Of a DNA stretch of 48,323 nt, positions 1 through 7,418 are shown in pieces; position 1 is the first letter of the stretch; the number at the start of each line of letters is the position of its first letter. The stretch is from Tistrella bauzanensis (GTDB lineage Bacteria > Pseudomonadota > Alphaproteobacteria > Tistrellales > Tistrellaceae). The position numbers were made by a program, and so were the translations under genes. The notes below the pieces were generated by a model that searched no databases, was not told where the DNA came from, and saw nothing but the letters and a program-made list of their open reading frames with translations. The stretch lies in NCBI RefSeq assembly GCF_014636235.1, contig NZ_BMDZ01000043.1, forward strand, positions 1 through 48,323, given 5' to 3'.

Positions 1-85
1 CACCTCACCCGAGGGAATCAGCCCCGCAGCGCGGGGGCAAGCGGACATCGACAGGGTTGGAGCCCATTCTGCAACAGGCTCAACA

Positions 86-259
86 ATGGCAACCAACCCT
101 CCGGCAGGCGACGGACACCGGAATGGTGCAGTCCGCGACCGATCTCAGGTCTATAATCCACGAACTGCGACCTGGACCAAGCGGGACACCGATACCGGGC
201 GCTTCATGGACGGCAAACGCGACGGCACCCCATTCAAGGGGGTTCGTAAAGAGAAGTGA
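86..259 (+). CDS. Small basic conserved protein, 57 aa, unknown function
   Basis: A 57-codon reading frame from ATG 86 to TGA 257-259. The product is hydrophilic and basic, with an Arg/Thr-rich central stretch (VYNPRTATWTKRDTDTGRF) followed by MDGKRDGTPFKGVRKEK. The C-terminal half has the look of a conserved small-protein family seen in Proteobacteria, often beside phage or plasmid DNA, but I assign no function. The strong hairpin with a T-run begins five bases after the stop, which supports a real transcribed gene. The upstream ribosome site is weak (AGG about ten bases before the ATG). No signal peptide or membrane segment is seen. Confidence 0.7.
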   Translation: MATNPPAGDGHRNGAVRDRSQVYNPRTATWTKRDTDTGRFMDGKRDGTPFKGVRKEK

Positions 260-263
260 AGAC

Positions 264-307
264 AGCCCGCCAGCTCCGCGCAGAAGCGGAGTTGGCGGGC
301 TTTTTTT
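264..307 (+). terminator. Rho-independent terminator of the 57-aa gene
   Basis: Stem 264-279 pairs with 286-301 (16 bp with one G-U pair), loop GCAGAA, followed by a run of T at 301-307. It starts five bases after the stop codon of the small protein gene. Confidence 0.9.
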
Positions 308-341
308 CCCATCTGGCACGCAAACGCTCGCGGTTCCAAGG

Positions 342-1307
342 TTAGGTGTTTGGTCCCGGCATTTGATGGTGCGGGTTTAGGTTGAAGCGATCTGGCTCGG
401 TTGTCCGGCATTTGCAGATGTACTCGTATGGCGTGAGCCCGCGGAGGATCTTCAATCGACGCTCATAATTGTAGGCGTCGATGAAGTCGTGGAGGTGAGC
501 GGTCAGTTGGGCATGGCTGTCGTAATGGTAGCGTTTGACGGTCGCCTCTTTGATGGTCCGGTTCATGCGTTCGACCTGACCGTTGGTCCACGGGTGCTTC
601 ACCTTGGTTAGGCGATGCTCGATGCCATGTTCGTCGCAGACCCGATCGAAGATATGGTGGAAGGCGTATTTATGGTGCGCCATATTGGTGAACTGGATGC
701 CATTATCGGTCAGCACCGTGTGGATCGCATAGGGGATCGCTTCGATCAGGTTGCGCAGGAACTGGGCAGCGATCACCTTGCCGGCTTTCTCGTGCAGCTC
801 GACAAAGGCGAACTTGCTGGTTCGGTCGATCGCGACGAACAGGCGCAACTTGCCCTCGGCGGTCTGCACTTCGGCGATGTCGATGTGGAAGTAGCCGATC
901 GGATAGGTCTTGAACTTCCGCTTCGGCTCCTTGTCTCCAGTGACTTCGGGCAATCGGCTGATCCCGTGCCGTTGCAGGCAGCGATGCAGGGACGAGCGGG
1001 TCAGGTGCGGGATCGTCGCCTGCAGGGCGTAGAGGCAGTCATCCAGTGGTAGCAGCGTGTGCTTGCGGAAGGCGACGATGATCGCTTCCTCCTCGATGCT
1101 CAGCACCGTCGAATGAGCATCTTTCGGGCCCGTCGGCAGATCCTTGACCGCCGTGCGCTTCTTCCACTTGGCAACTGTCTTCTGGTTGATGCCATAGCGC
1201 TTCGCCAGCACCCTCAGGCTCTCTTGACTATGTTGTATCGCTCGATGGACTGCCGCTGTCGTGCGGGCGCTCCCGTGTAAAATTTGTCCCATAGTGCATC
1301 CTTCCAT
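342..1307 (-). CDS. IS481-family transposase, 321 aa
   Basis: DDE integrase-type transposase. An N-terminal helix-turn-helix (about 20-55, including LAKRYGINQKTVAKWKKR) precedes the rve catalytic core with the three acidic residues in FHIDIAEVQ, VLTDNGIQF and NGQVERMNRTIKEA. The length is normal for the family and the frame is intact, so the element may be active. The stop codon (TAA, complement of 342-344) lies outside the IS, three bases beyond the inverted repeat, so the target site supplies it. An NCTAGN target would give TAG in the same frame. The start could be a few codons later than 1307 (the second Met is in MGQILHG). Confidence 0.93.
   Translation of the reverse strand: MEGCTMGQILHGSARTTAAVHRAIQHSQESLRVLAKRYGINQKTVAKWKKRTAVKDLPTGPKDAHSTVLSIEEEAIIVAFRKHTLLPLDDCLYALQATIPHLTRSSLHRCLQRHGISRLPEVTGDKEPKRKFKTYPIGYFHIDIAEVQTAEGKLRLFVAIDRTSKFAFVELHEKAGKVIAAQFLRNLIEAIPYAIHTVLTDNGIQFTNMAHHKYAFHHIFDRVCDEHGIEHRLTKVKHPWTNGQVERMNRTIKEATVKRYHYDSHAQLTAHLHDFIDAYNYERRLKILRGLTPYEYICKCRTTEPDRFNLNPHHQMPGPNT
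347..372 (+). repeat. Terminal inverted repeat, left end of IS481-family element
   Basis: 26 bases starting TGTTTGGTCCCGGC. It is the exact reverse complement of 1323-1348, and the next base inward no longer matches. Confidence 0.93.
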
Positions 1308-1322
1308 TCCTGGCTGAATAAT

Positions 1323-1348
1323 GCACCATCAAATGCCGGGACCAAACA
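1323..1348 (-). repeat. Terminal inverted repeat, right end of IS481-family element
   Basis: 26 bases ending GGGACCAAACA, the exact reverse complement of 347-372. The flanking base 1349 begins the TCTAGG target-like sequence. Confidence 0.93.
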
Positions 1349-1349
1349 T

Positions 1350-1625
1350 CTAGGTCATCACCTGCGCCTCGGCCAGCAGACGCTCGCGCTCGATCCGCGC
1401 CACGGCCAGATCGTCGCGCATCCGGGCGATGGTGCGGGCATCACGCGCGAACACCGCCGATGCCACGATGATCAGGCAGAACACCAGCAGCAGCATGATC
1501 TCGGCCATGGTGAGGCCAAGCACGATGCCACGGCGATAGGATGCGGCATTGCCCCGCACCCCACCATCGGATGGGCCGCCATCGGCTGGGCCACCATGGG
1601 AGAAGCCGGCATCACTGCGCCGCAT
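1350..1625 (-). CDS. MotB/ZorB-like single-span membrane protein, 91 aa, ends at IS junction
   Basis: Last gene of a four-gene minus-strand operon. The start at 1625 overlaps the end of the MotA-like gene by 14 bp. After a Gly-rich N-terminus comes one membrane span (GIVLGLTMAEIMLLLVFCLIIVA in two halves, about residues 37-59) with an acidic residue, Glu, near its start. A short charged, coiled-coil-like stretch (about 62-88) follows. MotB- and ZorB-type partners have one N-terminal span with an acidic ion-binding residue and usually a C-terminal OmpA-like peptidoglycan-binding domain, which is absent here. The stop TAG (1350-1352) lies in the CTAG at the IS edge, two bases from the inverted repeat. 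Either the gene ended there natively or its 3' part has been lost. Confidence 0.6.
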   Translation of the reverse strand: MRRSDAGFSHGGPADGGPSDGGVRGNAASYRRGIVLGLTMAEIMLLLVFCLIIVASAVFARDARTIARMRDDLAVARIERERLLAEAQVMT

Positions 1626-2940
1626 CGTCGGCGGCCCTTTCGGCCTGCAATGCATCCAACTGTCCGCGCACGCTCTGGATGGTTTCGAACATGGCGACCG
1701 TCTCGGCCGACTGGCTGTCGGCCCGCGCCGCCAGCGCCACCACGCGCTGCGACGTCGCCTGCATCACCGCGGCCACCTCGCGCAGCAGGGCGTCACGCGC
1801 ATCGTCGCGGGCGGCGTCGCGCACCCGATCGGCGGCCGTGGTGGCAGCCAGCCCCGACACCGCGCCCATGATGCGTGCGGCCTCAGCCTCGTGGCGGTGG
1901 GCCTGGGTCTCGCTTTGCGTATTCAGGGCGCTCAACGCCGCGGCGGTCTGGCCCAATGTGGCCTCCAGCCGGCTCATCAGCGCATCGCGGGCCTCGTCGC
2001 GCCGGGCGACATCCGCATCACGGGCGGCGGTCTGGGCGTCGCTGCGTGCCAGAACCGTCGCCAGTGCCTCGGTGTTCTCGCGCGTGCTGGCGCCGACCGA
2101 CCGGGCAGCGGCGGCAAGCGCCTCCACCGCCGGCTCAAGCCGGATCTGGATCACCTGTTCCGGTGTCTGCATCGCGGTCAGCCGCTCGGCGGTCGCGGCA
2201 AGCGACGACGACACCCGTCCGGCATTGGCCGACAGCCCGTCGGTATCATCGGCCAGCTTGCGCGCGGCACCCCCCAGCGTGTCGGACACCCGGGTGGTCA
2301 GAGTGTCGAGTGTGGCACGCGACGATTGCGAGGCGGCCTCCAGCGGCTGGGCCACGCGCTGGCTGGTCTCGGTAATCTCGGCCAGCAGGCGTTCGGAAAC
2401 CGTGCGGGTGGTGGTGAGGATCTCGTCGAAGCCTTCCGCCATCACCTGTTCGGTGGCACGGCGGAAATGCGACAACTCGCGCACCGTGTCGTCGAGTTCG
2501 CGGCGCAGCCGGCGCGCGGCGTTGGACATCTCGATGCGCGCCACATGCTCCACCTCCACGGGATCCGGCCGCATCTGGTTGAACATCACCCGCAGCAGCA
2601 CCCCGGCGATGGTCGAGCCCAGAGCGATGCCGAAATTGCGGATGATGTCGTCGGCCGAGCCATCGGCCGTGAACTGATAGAGCGACACGCCAAGACTGGT
2701 GAGCGTGAACAGGAAGCCCATGTAATACAGGTTGTCGCCCGCCTGATCGCTGCGCAGCCGCAGCCGCCGGAAGGCCATCAGACAGCCGGCATAGATCAGC
2801 ATCATCGCGACCGGCAGGCCGGTCACTGGAACCGGCCCCAGCATCAGCAGCTTGGCCGTGCCGATGAAGCCCATGCCGGCGATCACGAACAGCCCGAAAA
2901 CGACCGGACCGGTCAGGGTCTCGGCGCGATGCTCCGCCAT
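1612..2940 (-). CDS. MotA/ExbB-like membrane protein with long coiled-coil tail, 442 aa
   Basis: Four predicted membrane segments lie in the first ~125 residues: GPVVFGLFVIAGMGFIG; TGLPVAMMLIYAGCLMAF; DNLYYMGFLFTLTSLGVSLYQF in two halves; and IIRNFGIALGSTIAGVLLRV. The last resembles the channel-forming helix of MotA/TolQ/ExbB proteins. Residues ~135-442 form a long Ala/Arg/Glu-rich coiled coil (repeated TRTVSERLLAEI-like heptads) predicted in the cytoplasm. A MotA-like core with a long intracellular tail is the design of ZorA in Zorya. The start at 2940 directly abuts the stop of the upstream gene (TGAATG) and the 3' end overlaps the MotB-like gene, so the products are probably made in fixed ratio. 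The family assignment is by topology and motif feel, not alignment. Confidence 0.62.
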   Translation of the reverse strand: MAEHRAETLTGPVVFGLFVIAGMGFIGTAKLLMLGPVPVTGLPVAMMLIYAGCLMAFRRLRLRSDQAGDNLYYMGFLFTLTSLGVSLYQFTADGSADDIIRNFGIALGSTIAGVLLRVMFNQMRPDPVEVEHVARIEMSNAARRLRRELDDTVRELSHFRRATEQVMAEGFDEILTTTRTVSERLLAEITETSQRVAQPLEAASQSSRATLDTLTTRVSDTLGGAARKLADDTDGLSANAGRVSSSLAATAERLTAMQTPEQVIQIRLEPAVEALAAAARSVGASTRENTEALATVLARSDAQTAARDADVARRDEARDALMSRLEATLGQTAAALSALNTQSETQAHRHEAEAARIMGAVSGLAATTAADRVRDAARDDARDALLREVAAVMQATSQRVVALAARADSQSAETVAMFETIQSVRGQLDALQAERAADDAAQ

Positions 2941-3762
2941 TCACCCGGCTCCTTGCAATTTGCGCGCCCGCGTGAAACTGCCGCCATTCTCGCTCACCCA
3001 TCGGGCCCAGAACTCGACATGGGCAACGCTGTCGATCCGTGCCGTCGCCCGTTCCAGATAGAACAGAGTCACCGCAGCACCGTTCAGATCGGTGCGATAG
3101 CGGCGATGGGCCGGAGAGGCCGCAAAGCGGCTAAACGACAGATCGCCGCGATACTGTGAATAAGATGGCGTGTTCTCGATCATGTCCGATACCACGACCA
3201 GGGTCTTGGGCAGATCCTTCACCGCCCGGCCGGTGAAACTGTCGACAGCAATCTGCTGGATGGCCGCCATGATCGGCGAGACCGCGCCCTCGACCGGCGC
3301 CAATCCCTCGTCGAGTGCCTCGGCAAGCGGCGTCTCGAACGCGGCGACCCAGCGCTTGCGGGCCATGGCCGGATTGGCTGTCCACTCATCCAGGCCACTG
3401 CCGTCACCCGGATTGCAGCGGCTGAACAGCAACCGGCTTTCGGCCGCCTCCGGCATCAGAACCCGCAGATCCACCCGGCTATGTTCCGGGGCGGTGGTGG
3501 CGAGGTCCGACAGATGCGCCAGCACCTCGCGCCGGGTGAGGTCGGGCAGCGGGTCGGAACTGTCGATCAGGATCACGGTGATCGCCCGCGGCCCATCGAC
3601 CGGGCACAGGGTCACCGGGTCCAGATCGGGCTGCGGCGTGCTGGTCGCCCAGAGATAGGCGCCGCCCCCCAGGATTCCGCATACCGCCAGGGTCACCACG
3701 GCAAGCCAGATCAGGCCGCCGACATCACGGGCGGCGCCACGCCGTCTACGCCGCCGTGCCAT
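2941..3762 (-). CDS. Membrane-anchored vWA-like protein, 273 aa
   Basis: Starts at ATG 3762, inside the end of the upstream gene (17-bp overlap). It begins with a very basic MARRRRRRGAARD segment and one membrane span (about 17-38, LIWLAVVTLAVCGILGGGAYLW in two halves), giving an N-in, C-out signal anchor. The outer domain has a Rossmann-type strand ending AITVILIDSSDPLPDL and a later strand LPKTLVVVSDMIEN, the positions of the first strand/MIDAS-like loop and a later strand of von Willebrand A folds. The canonical DxSxS is not complete, so metal binding is uncertain. FSRCNPGDGSG holds two features, a Cys and a Gly-rich loop, typical of this uncharacterised family. Upstream in-frame codons to 3867 are judged non-coding. 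Confidence 0.58.
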   Translation of the reverse strand: MARRRRRRGAARDVGGLIWLAVVTLAVCGILGGGAYLWATSTPQPDLDPVTLCPVDGPRAITVILIDSSDPLPDLTRREVLAHLSDLATTAPEHSRVDLRVLMPEAAESRLLFSRCNPGDGSGLDEWTANPAMARKRWVAAFETPLAEALDEGLAPVEGAVSPIMAAIQQIAVDSFTGRAVKDLPKTLVVVSDMIENTPSYSQYRGDLSFSRFAASPAHRRYRTDLNGAAVTLFYLERATARIDSVAHVEFWARWVSENGGSFTRARKLQGAG

Positions 3763-5188
3763 CCTCGGCCTCCCGCACCAGGGTATCGAGCTGGCGGTAT
3801 TTCTCCACGGCCTGCGCGAAGGCATCGTTGATCTCGACGATGCCCGCCTCCAGCACCTGCTGGGCACTGCGGATCGCCGCGTTCAGCGCCTCGCGGTCGG
3901 TCTCGTCCAGCCTTGAGATCGTGGCCGGGATGCGCTGAAGCCCTATGCCCTCGGAAAACCGTGGTGGCGGCGCTGTCGTGCGCGCCGCCTGATTGGCGCC
4001 GCGATAGATCCGGAGCAGAGCGGTGCCGGCGGCATCCAGGGTCACCTGCGACTGTTCGAACAGGTTTTGCAGGCGCTGGCGGTTGGCGATGATGGCGTCG
4101 TAATCCTTGCGCCGCTCCGACAGGTCGCGGCTCACCTCGCCCAGCGTCTCGGTATAGTCCTTGCGGATGTCGTCGAGGGTGTCGATCAGGGCGATCTTGC
4201 GGCTGGTATAGGCGGCGCGGGCCGCATCCAGCCGGGTCTGCACGCCGGCATAGCCCGGATAGGGGTCGCGGAACTGCCAGCCATCGGCAAAGGCCAGCAC
4301 CGAAAAAAGCAGGCCGATGCCGAACAGGATCCACGACTGGATGTCGGCCATCACCAACGGCGCCTCGACCAGCCGCCGCATCACCTCGCGCCCGGCATCA
4401 TCGGCCAGCACCTCCGCCGCTTCCCGGTAATGGGCCAGGGCCAGATTGATCACTGTCGCAAGCATCACATACAGCAGCAACGCCAGAATGCCGATGCCTT
4501 TGATGACGCCGTGGCGATGCGCAAGGCAAGACACGCCCCAATAGGCCAGTGCGAAGGCGACACCGATATTGAGTGCCGCGAAGAAGAATGCTTGCGAGGC
4601 GCCACCAAGCAGCCCCGCCTGATTGCCGACCGCCAAAAAGCTGCCATTGGCGATCGTCTCGATCAGCAGCAGCAGCACGATAACGGCAATCGACAGGCTG
4701 TGACGCAGGGGGGTGTGCACCCGCGCCACCCGTTTCAATCCGTGGCGGGATCGGAAGTCGTCGCGCTCGGCCTCGGTCTCGCGCAGATGCCGGCGCAGAC
4801 CGTGAAGCTCGTCCAGCCCCTTCGCCGCCTCGGCGCGGAATTCCGACAGACATTCCGGCGCGGCCATCCGGATCTCGTTGAAGCGGTCCTCGAAAGCCAA
4901 TCCGGCCAGCCGCTCGGAATAAGTGTGAAGCTGTTCCTCATAGATTTCATAGGCGCGGTTGTTCTGGGCGTTCACCTCTTCCGCCACCCGCGCTTCCATG
5001 TCGTCGGGGACCAGGCTGTCTGTCGGTGGCTGCTCCGCCGCCCCTCGCGCCCGCCCTTCGGCCTCCAGCCGCATTTCGGTGGCGACACGGGTCACGTCCA
5101 GTGCCGGAAAGACCTGCAGCGAGGGTCGATTGACATGCACCGGTCGGTGCAGGGTGCCGGTCAAACGGCTCAGTGCCGACTTCAGCAT
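3746..5188 (-). CDS. Multi-spanning membrane protein with coiled coils, 480 aa, unknown function
   Basis: First gene of the operon. Residues 1-160 are hydrophilic and helical (including MEARVAEEVNAQNNRAYEI) and predicted cytoplasmic. Four membrane segments follow at about 165-185, 200-222, 230-252 and 285-305. Residues ~325-380 form a second coiled coil (YTSRKIALIDTLDDIRKDY and following), and the C-terminus is again helical and charged. I recognise no enzyme motif. The gene is co-directional with the vWA-like, MotA-like and MotB-like genes, with overlaps or abutting ends throughout, which implies one complex. Upstream (5189-5340) is the only candidate promoter region for the operon. Confidence 0.6.
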   Translation of the reverse strand: MLKSALSRLTGTLHRPVHVNRPSLQVFPALDVTRVATEMRLEAEGRARGAAEQPPTDSLVPDDMEARVAEEVNAQNNRAYEIYEEQLHTYSERLAGLAFEDRFNEIRMAAPECLSEFRAEAAKGLDELHGLRRHLRETEAERDDFRSRHGLKRVARVHTPLRHSLSIAVIVLLLLIETIANGSFLAVGNQAGLLGGASQAFFFAALNIGVAFALAYWGVSCLAHRHGVIKGIGILALLLYVMLATVINLALAHYREAAEVLADDAGREVMRRLVEAPLVMADIQSWILFGIGLLFSVLAFADGWQFRDPYPGYAGVQTRLDAARAAYTSRKIALIDTLDDIRKDYTETLGEVSRDLSERRKDYDAIIANRQRLQNLFEQSQVTLDAAGTALLRIYRGANQAARTTAPPPRFSEGIGLQRIPATISRLDETDREALNAAIRSAQQVLEAGIVEINDAFAQAVEKYRQLDTLVREAEDGTAA

Positions 5189-5867
5189 GTATGACAGCCC
5201 ATCGTTGCCATAAAGGAGACCTGTGCAGCACCCGGCAACCCGGTGGCGAATGCGCTTCAGCGCTGCATTATATGTCGGCGAATTCGCCGCGATACAGCAA
5301 TCTTAAGTCGCATGTTATGACATATATTTCATGTTATGGATGTGGACGTGACGGTCGAAAGGCCGGCTCTGCCCTGCATGCGGCGGTCGGCGCCGTGCCT
5401 GCCCCCACAGGATGATCGCAATGAGAAGCTGCGCTTCGGTATACCAATTCTTGAACAAAGTGAGGTCGAAGGACGGTCTGCCGGCGCACAAAATTTCTTT
5501 TGCGGTGCACAACGGCATGATTCTGATCCACCGCCCAGACCGCGACATGCCCCTCTGAAATAAACAGGACGCAAACTGCCGCCTGAATTGGCGAAACATG
5601 CGGCCGAAACCTCGGAATCGATGTCGAACGCAGGGCGCTGGTTTCGGTGTTGCCACCACGCGGCGGTTTGGTTACTTAGGTCCGAAGCCTTCCAGGGAGG
5701 GCACGGATCGGCCCGGTGCTGGGGGGAAATGATGCACCGCAAGCCTGTCCGATCATGTAACGGCTGGACGCGCGAAACCTGAGCGCGCAGCATTCCATCA
5801 GGGGCAACCGTCGCCCGCCGTCCGGCCCCCGCGGGACGATGCGGCGACATGCGGCCAACTTCGACAT
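5189..5867. other. 679-bp divergent intergenic region, no gene recognised
   Basis: Lies between the minus-strand membrane operon and the plus-strand LIV transporter operon. Base composition is more AT-rich around 5290-5340 and 5430-5520 than nearby coding DNA. CATGTTATG occurs twice as a direct repeat (5311-5319 and 5330-5338), and there is a perfect palindrome GGTATACC at 5438-5445. These are candidate regulator sites for either operon. Short open frames here have no recognisable domains or ribosome sites. Confidence 0.5.
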
Positions 5868-6674
5868 ATGGAAGCGATGTCGGCCTTGATTTCCGTACAA
5901 AACCTCGTGAAGCGCTTCGGGGGCCTTGCGGCCGTCGATGACTGCTCGCTCGACGTGCCGAAAGGTTCCGTGACCGGCCTGATCGGGCCCAATGGTGCCG
6001 GCAAGAGCACGCTGTTCAACATCATCGCCGGTGCGCTGCCGCCGACCAGCGGCCGCGTGCTGCTGGAAGGCCGCGACATCACCGGCATGAAGCCGCACCG
6101 GCTGTTCGACATGGGCGTGGTGCGCACCTTCCAGATCCCGCATGAGCTGGGCCGGATGACGGTGCTCGAAAACCTGATGATGGTGCCGCCGGATCAGGCG
6201 GGCGAAAGCCTGATCGCCGCCTGGACCGCCTGGGGCCGGGTGAAGCGACAGGATGCCGTTATCCGCCGCAAGGCGATGGAGGTGCTCGACGTCCTGGAGA
6301 TCACTCATGTTGCCGGCGAGCTGGCGGCCAACCTGTCCGGCGGGCAGAAGAAGCTGTTGGAACTGGGCCGCACCATGATGGTCGACGACTGCAAGCTGGT
6401 GCTGCTGGATGAACCGGGCGCCGGTGTCAACCGCACCCTGCTGGTCAAGCTGGCCGATGTCATCCGCACGCTCAACCGCGAGCGCGGCATGACCTTCTGC
6501 ATCATCGAGCATGACATGGACCTGGTGGCGGAACTGTGCGATCCGGTGATCGTGATGGCGCAGGGCACCGTGCTGACCCAGGGGACCATGGCCGAGATCC
6601 GCGCCAACCAGACGGTTCTGGATGCGTATCTGGGATCGGCCGGTGATCCGGAAGCCTTCCGCCGCAAGGCGTGA
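5868..6674 (+). CDS. livG: LIV-type ABC transporter ATP-binding protein (LivG-like), 268 aa
   Basis: ATPase subunit of a branched-chain amino-acid-type (HAAT family) importer. Walker A is IGPNGAGKSTLFNIIAGAL (about 37-55), the signature is LSGGQKKLLELGRTM, Walker B is LVLLDEPGAG, and the H-loop is IIEHDMDLV. The extended loop between Walker A and the signature (VRTFQIPHELGRMTVLENL) is characteristic of LivG rather than LivF. A second ATG at 5877 is an alternative start. It is the first gene of a four-gene operon and the next gene starts 27 bp downstream. No substrate-binding protein gene is in the operon, so the substrate (amino acid, amide, urea or aromatic acid) cannot be told. Confidence 0.88.
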   Translation: MEAMSALISVQNLVKRFGGLAAVDDCSLDVPKGSVTGLIGPNGAGKSTLFNIIAGALPPTSGRVLLEGRDITGMKPHRLFDMGVVRTFQIPHELGRMTVLENLMMVPPDQAGESLIAAWTAWGRVKRQDAVIRRKAMEVLDVLEITHVAGELAANLSGGQKKLLELGRTMMVDDCKLVLLDEPGAGVNRTLLVKLADVIRTLNRERGMTFCIIEHDMDLVAELCDPVIVMAQGTVLTQGTMAEIRANQTVLDAYLGSAGDPEAFRRKA

Positions 6675-6701
6675 CGCACACGCAGTCGAACGAGGAACAG
6701 A

Positions 6702-7418
6702 ATGGCTCTGCTCGAAGTCGAGGGCGTCCGCGGCGGCTATGGCGAAGTGGACATCCTGAACGGCATCAACATGCGGGTGGATGAGGGCGAGATCGTCGTC
6801 ATCATCGGCCCCAACGGTGCCGGCAAGTCGACGGCCATGAAGGCGGTGTTTGGCCTGGTGAAGATCCGCCAGGGCCATGTCCGCTTTCAGGGCACCGATA
6901 TCACCAATCTGCGGCCCGACCGCATCGTCCATCACGGCATGTGCTATGTGCCGCAGGAGAACAATGTTTTCCCGACCCTGACGGTTCAGGAAAACCTGGA
7001 AATGGGCGCCTTCATCCGCCGTGATGATTTCCGCCCCACCATGGAGCGGATCTATGACCTGTTCCCGGTGATGCGCGAGAAGCGCCGCCAGCCAGCGGGA
7101 TCGCTGTCGGGCGGCCAGCGCCAGATGGTGGCGATGGGCCGGGCGCTGATGCTGGAACCCAAGCTGCTGCTGCTGGACGAACCGACCGCGGGCCTGGCGC
7201 CGGCGGTCATCGATCAGATGTTCCAGAACATCATCAAAATCAACAAACTGGGCGTCGGCATCCTGATGGTCGAGCAGAACGCCAAGCAGGCTCTGGCCAT
7301 GTCGCATCGCGGCTATGTTCTGGTCCAGGGCCGCGACCGCTTCACCGACACCGGGTCGGCCTTGCTCGATAATCGCGAGGTGGCCGAGATGTTCCTGGGC
7401 GGAGGTCAGGCAGAATGA
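6702..7418 (+). CDS. livF: LIV-type ABC transporter ATP-binding protein (LivF-like), 238 aa
   Basis: Second ATPase of the importer. Walker A is IGPNGAGKSTAMKAVFGL, the Q-loop region is CYVPQENNVFPTLTVQENL, the signature is LSGGQRQMVAMGRALM, Walker B is LLLLDEPTAGLAP, and the switch is VEQNAKQAL. The length of 238 aa is typical of LivF. The ATG at 6702 follows GAGGAACAGA. The 3' end overlaps the permease gene by four bases (ATGA), indicating translational coupling. Confidence 0.9.
   Translation: MALLEVEGVRGGYGEVDILNGINMRVDEGEIVVIIGPNGAGKSTAMKAVFGLVKIRQGHVRFQGTDITNLRPDRIVHHGMCYVPQENNVFPTLTVQENLEMGAFIRRDDFRPTMERIYDLFPVMREKRRQPAGSLSGGQRQMVAMGRALMLEPKLLLLDEPTAGLAPAVIDQMFQNIIKINKLGVGILMVEQNAKQALAMSHRGYVLVQGRDRFTDTGSALLDNREVAEMFLGGGQAE

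Larger units (their letters stand above)
347..1348 (-). mobile_element. IS481-family insertion sequence, 1002 bp, apparently complete
   Basis: The element is bounded by 26-bp perfect inverted repeats that begin TGTTTGGTCCC, and it carries one DDE transposase gene on the minus strand. Flanks are GTTAGG (341-346) and TCTAGG (1349-1354). They match in the last four of six bases and fit the NCTAGN target preference reported for IS481 (left copy TTAG instead of CTAG). The imperfect target duplication means either mutation after insertion or a rearrangement at one end. Confidence 0.9.

Noticed and set aside
1-85. Structured RNA or riboswitch fragment at the window start
   Set aside because: Only a short GC hairpin-like stretch is visible and the window cuts it; nothing matches a known class.
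1549-3159. Long plus-strand open frame opposite the MotA-like and vWA-like genes
   Set aside because: Antisense shadow of GC-rich coding DNA; His/Gln/Arg-rich low-complexity product, no domain, and the minus strand has a coherent overlapping operon.
1350-5188. Calling the membrane operon a Zorya system outright
   Set aside because: No ZorC, ZorD or ZorE genes, two extra unrecognised membrane proteins, and the MotB-like protein lacks a visible OmpA domain.
5315-5850. Short minus-strand frames in the divergent spacer as transposase remnants
   Set aside because: Cys/Arg/His-rich products with no catalytic motif, no ribosome sites and no inverted repeats.
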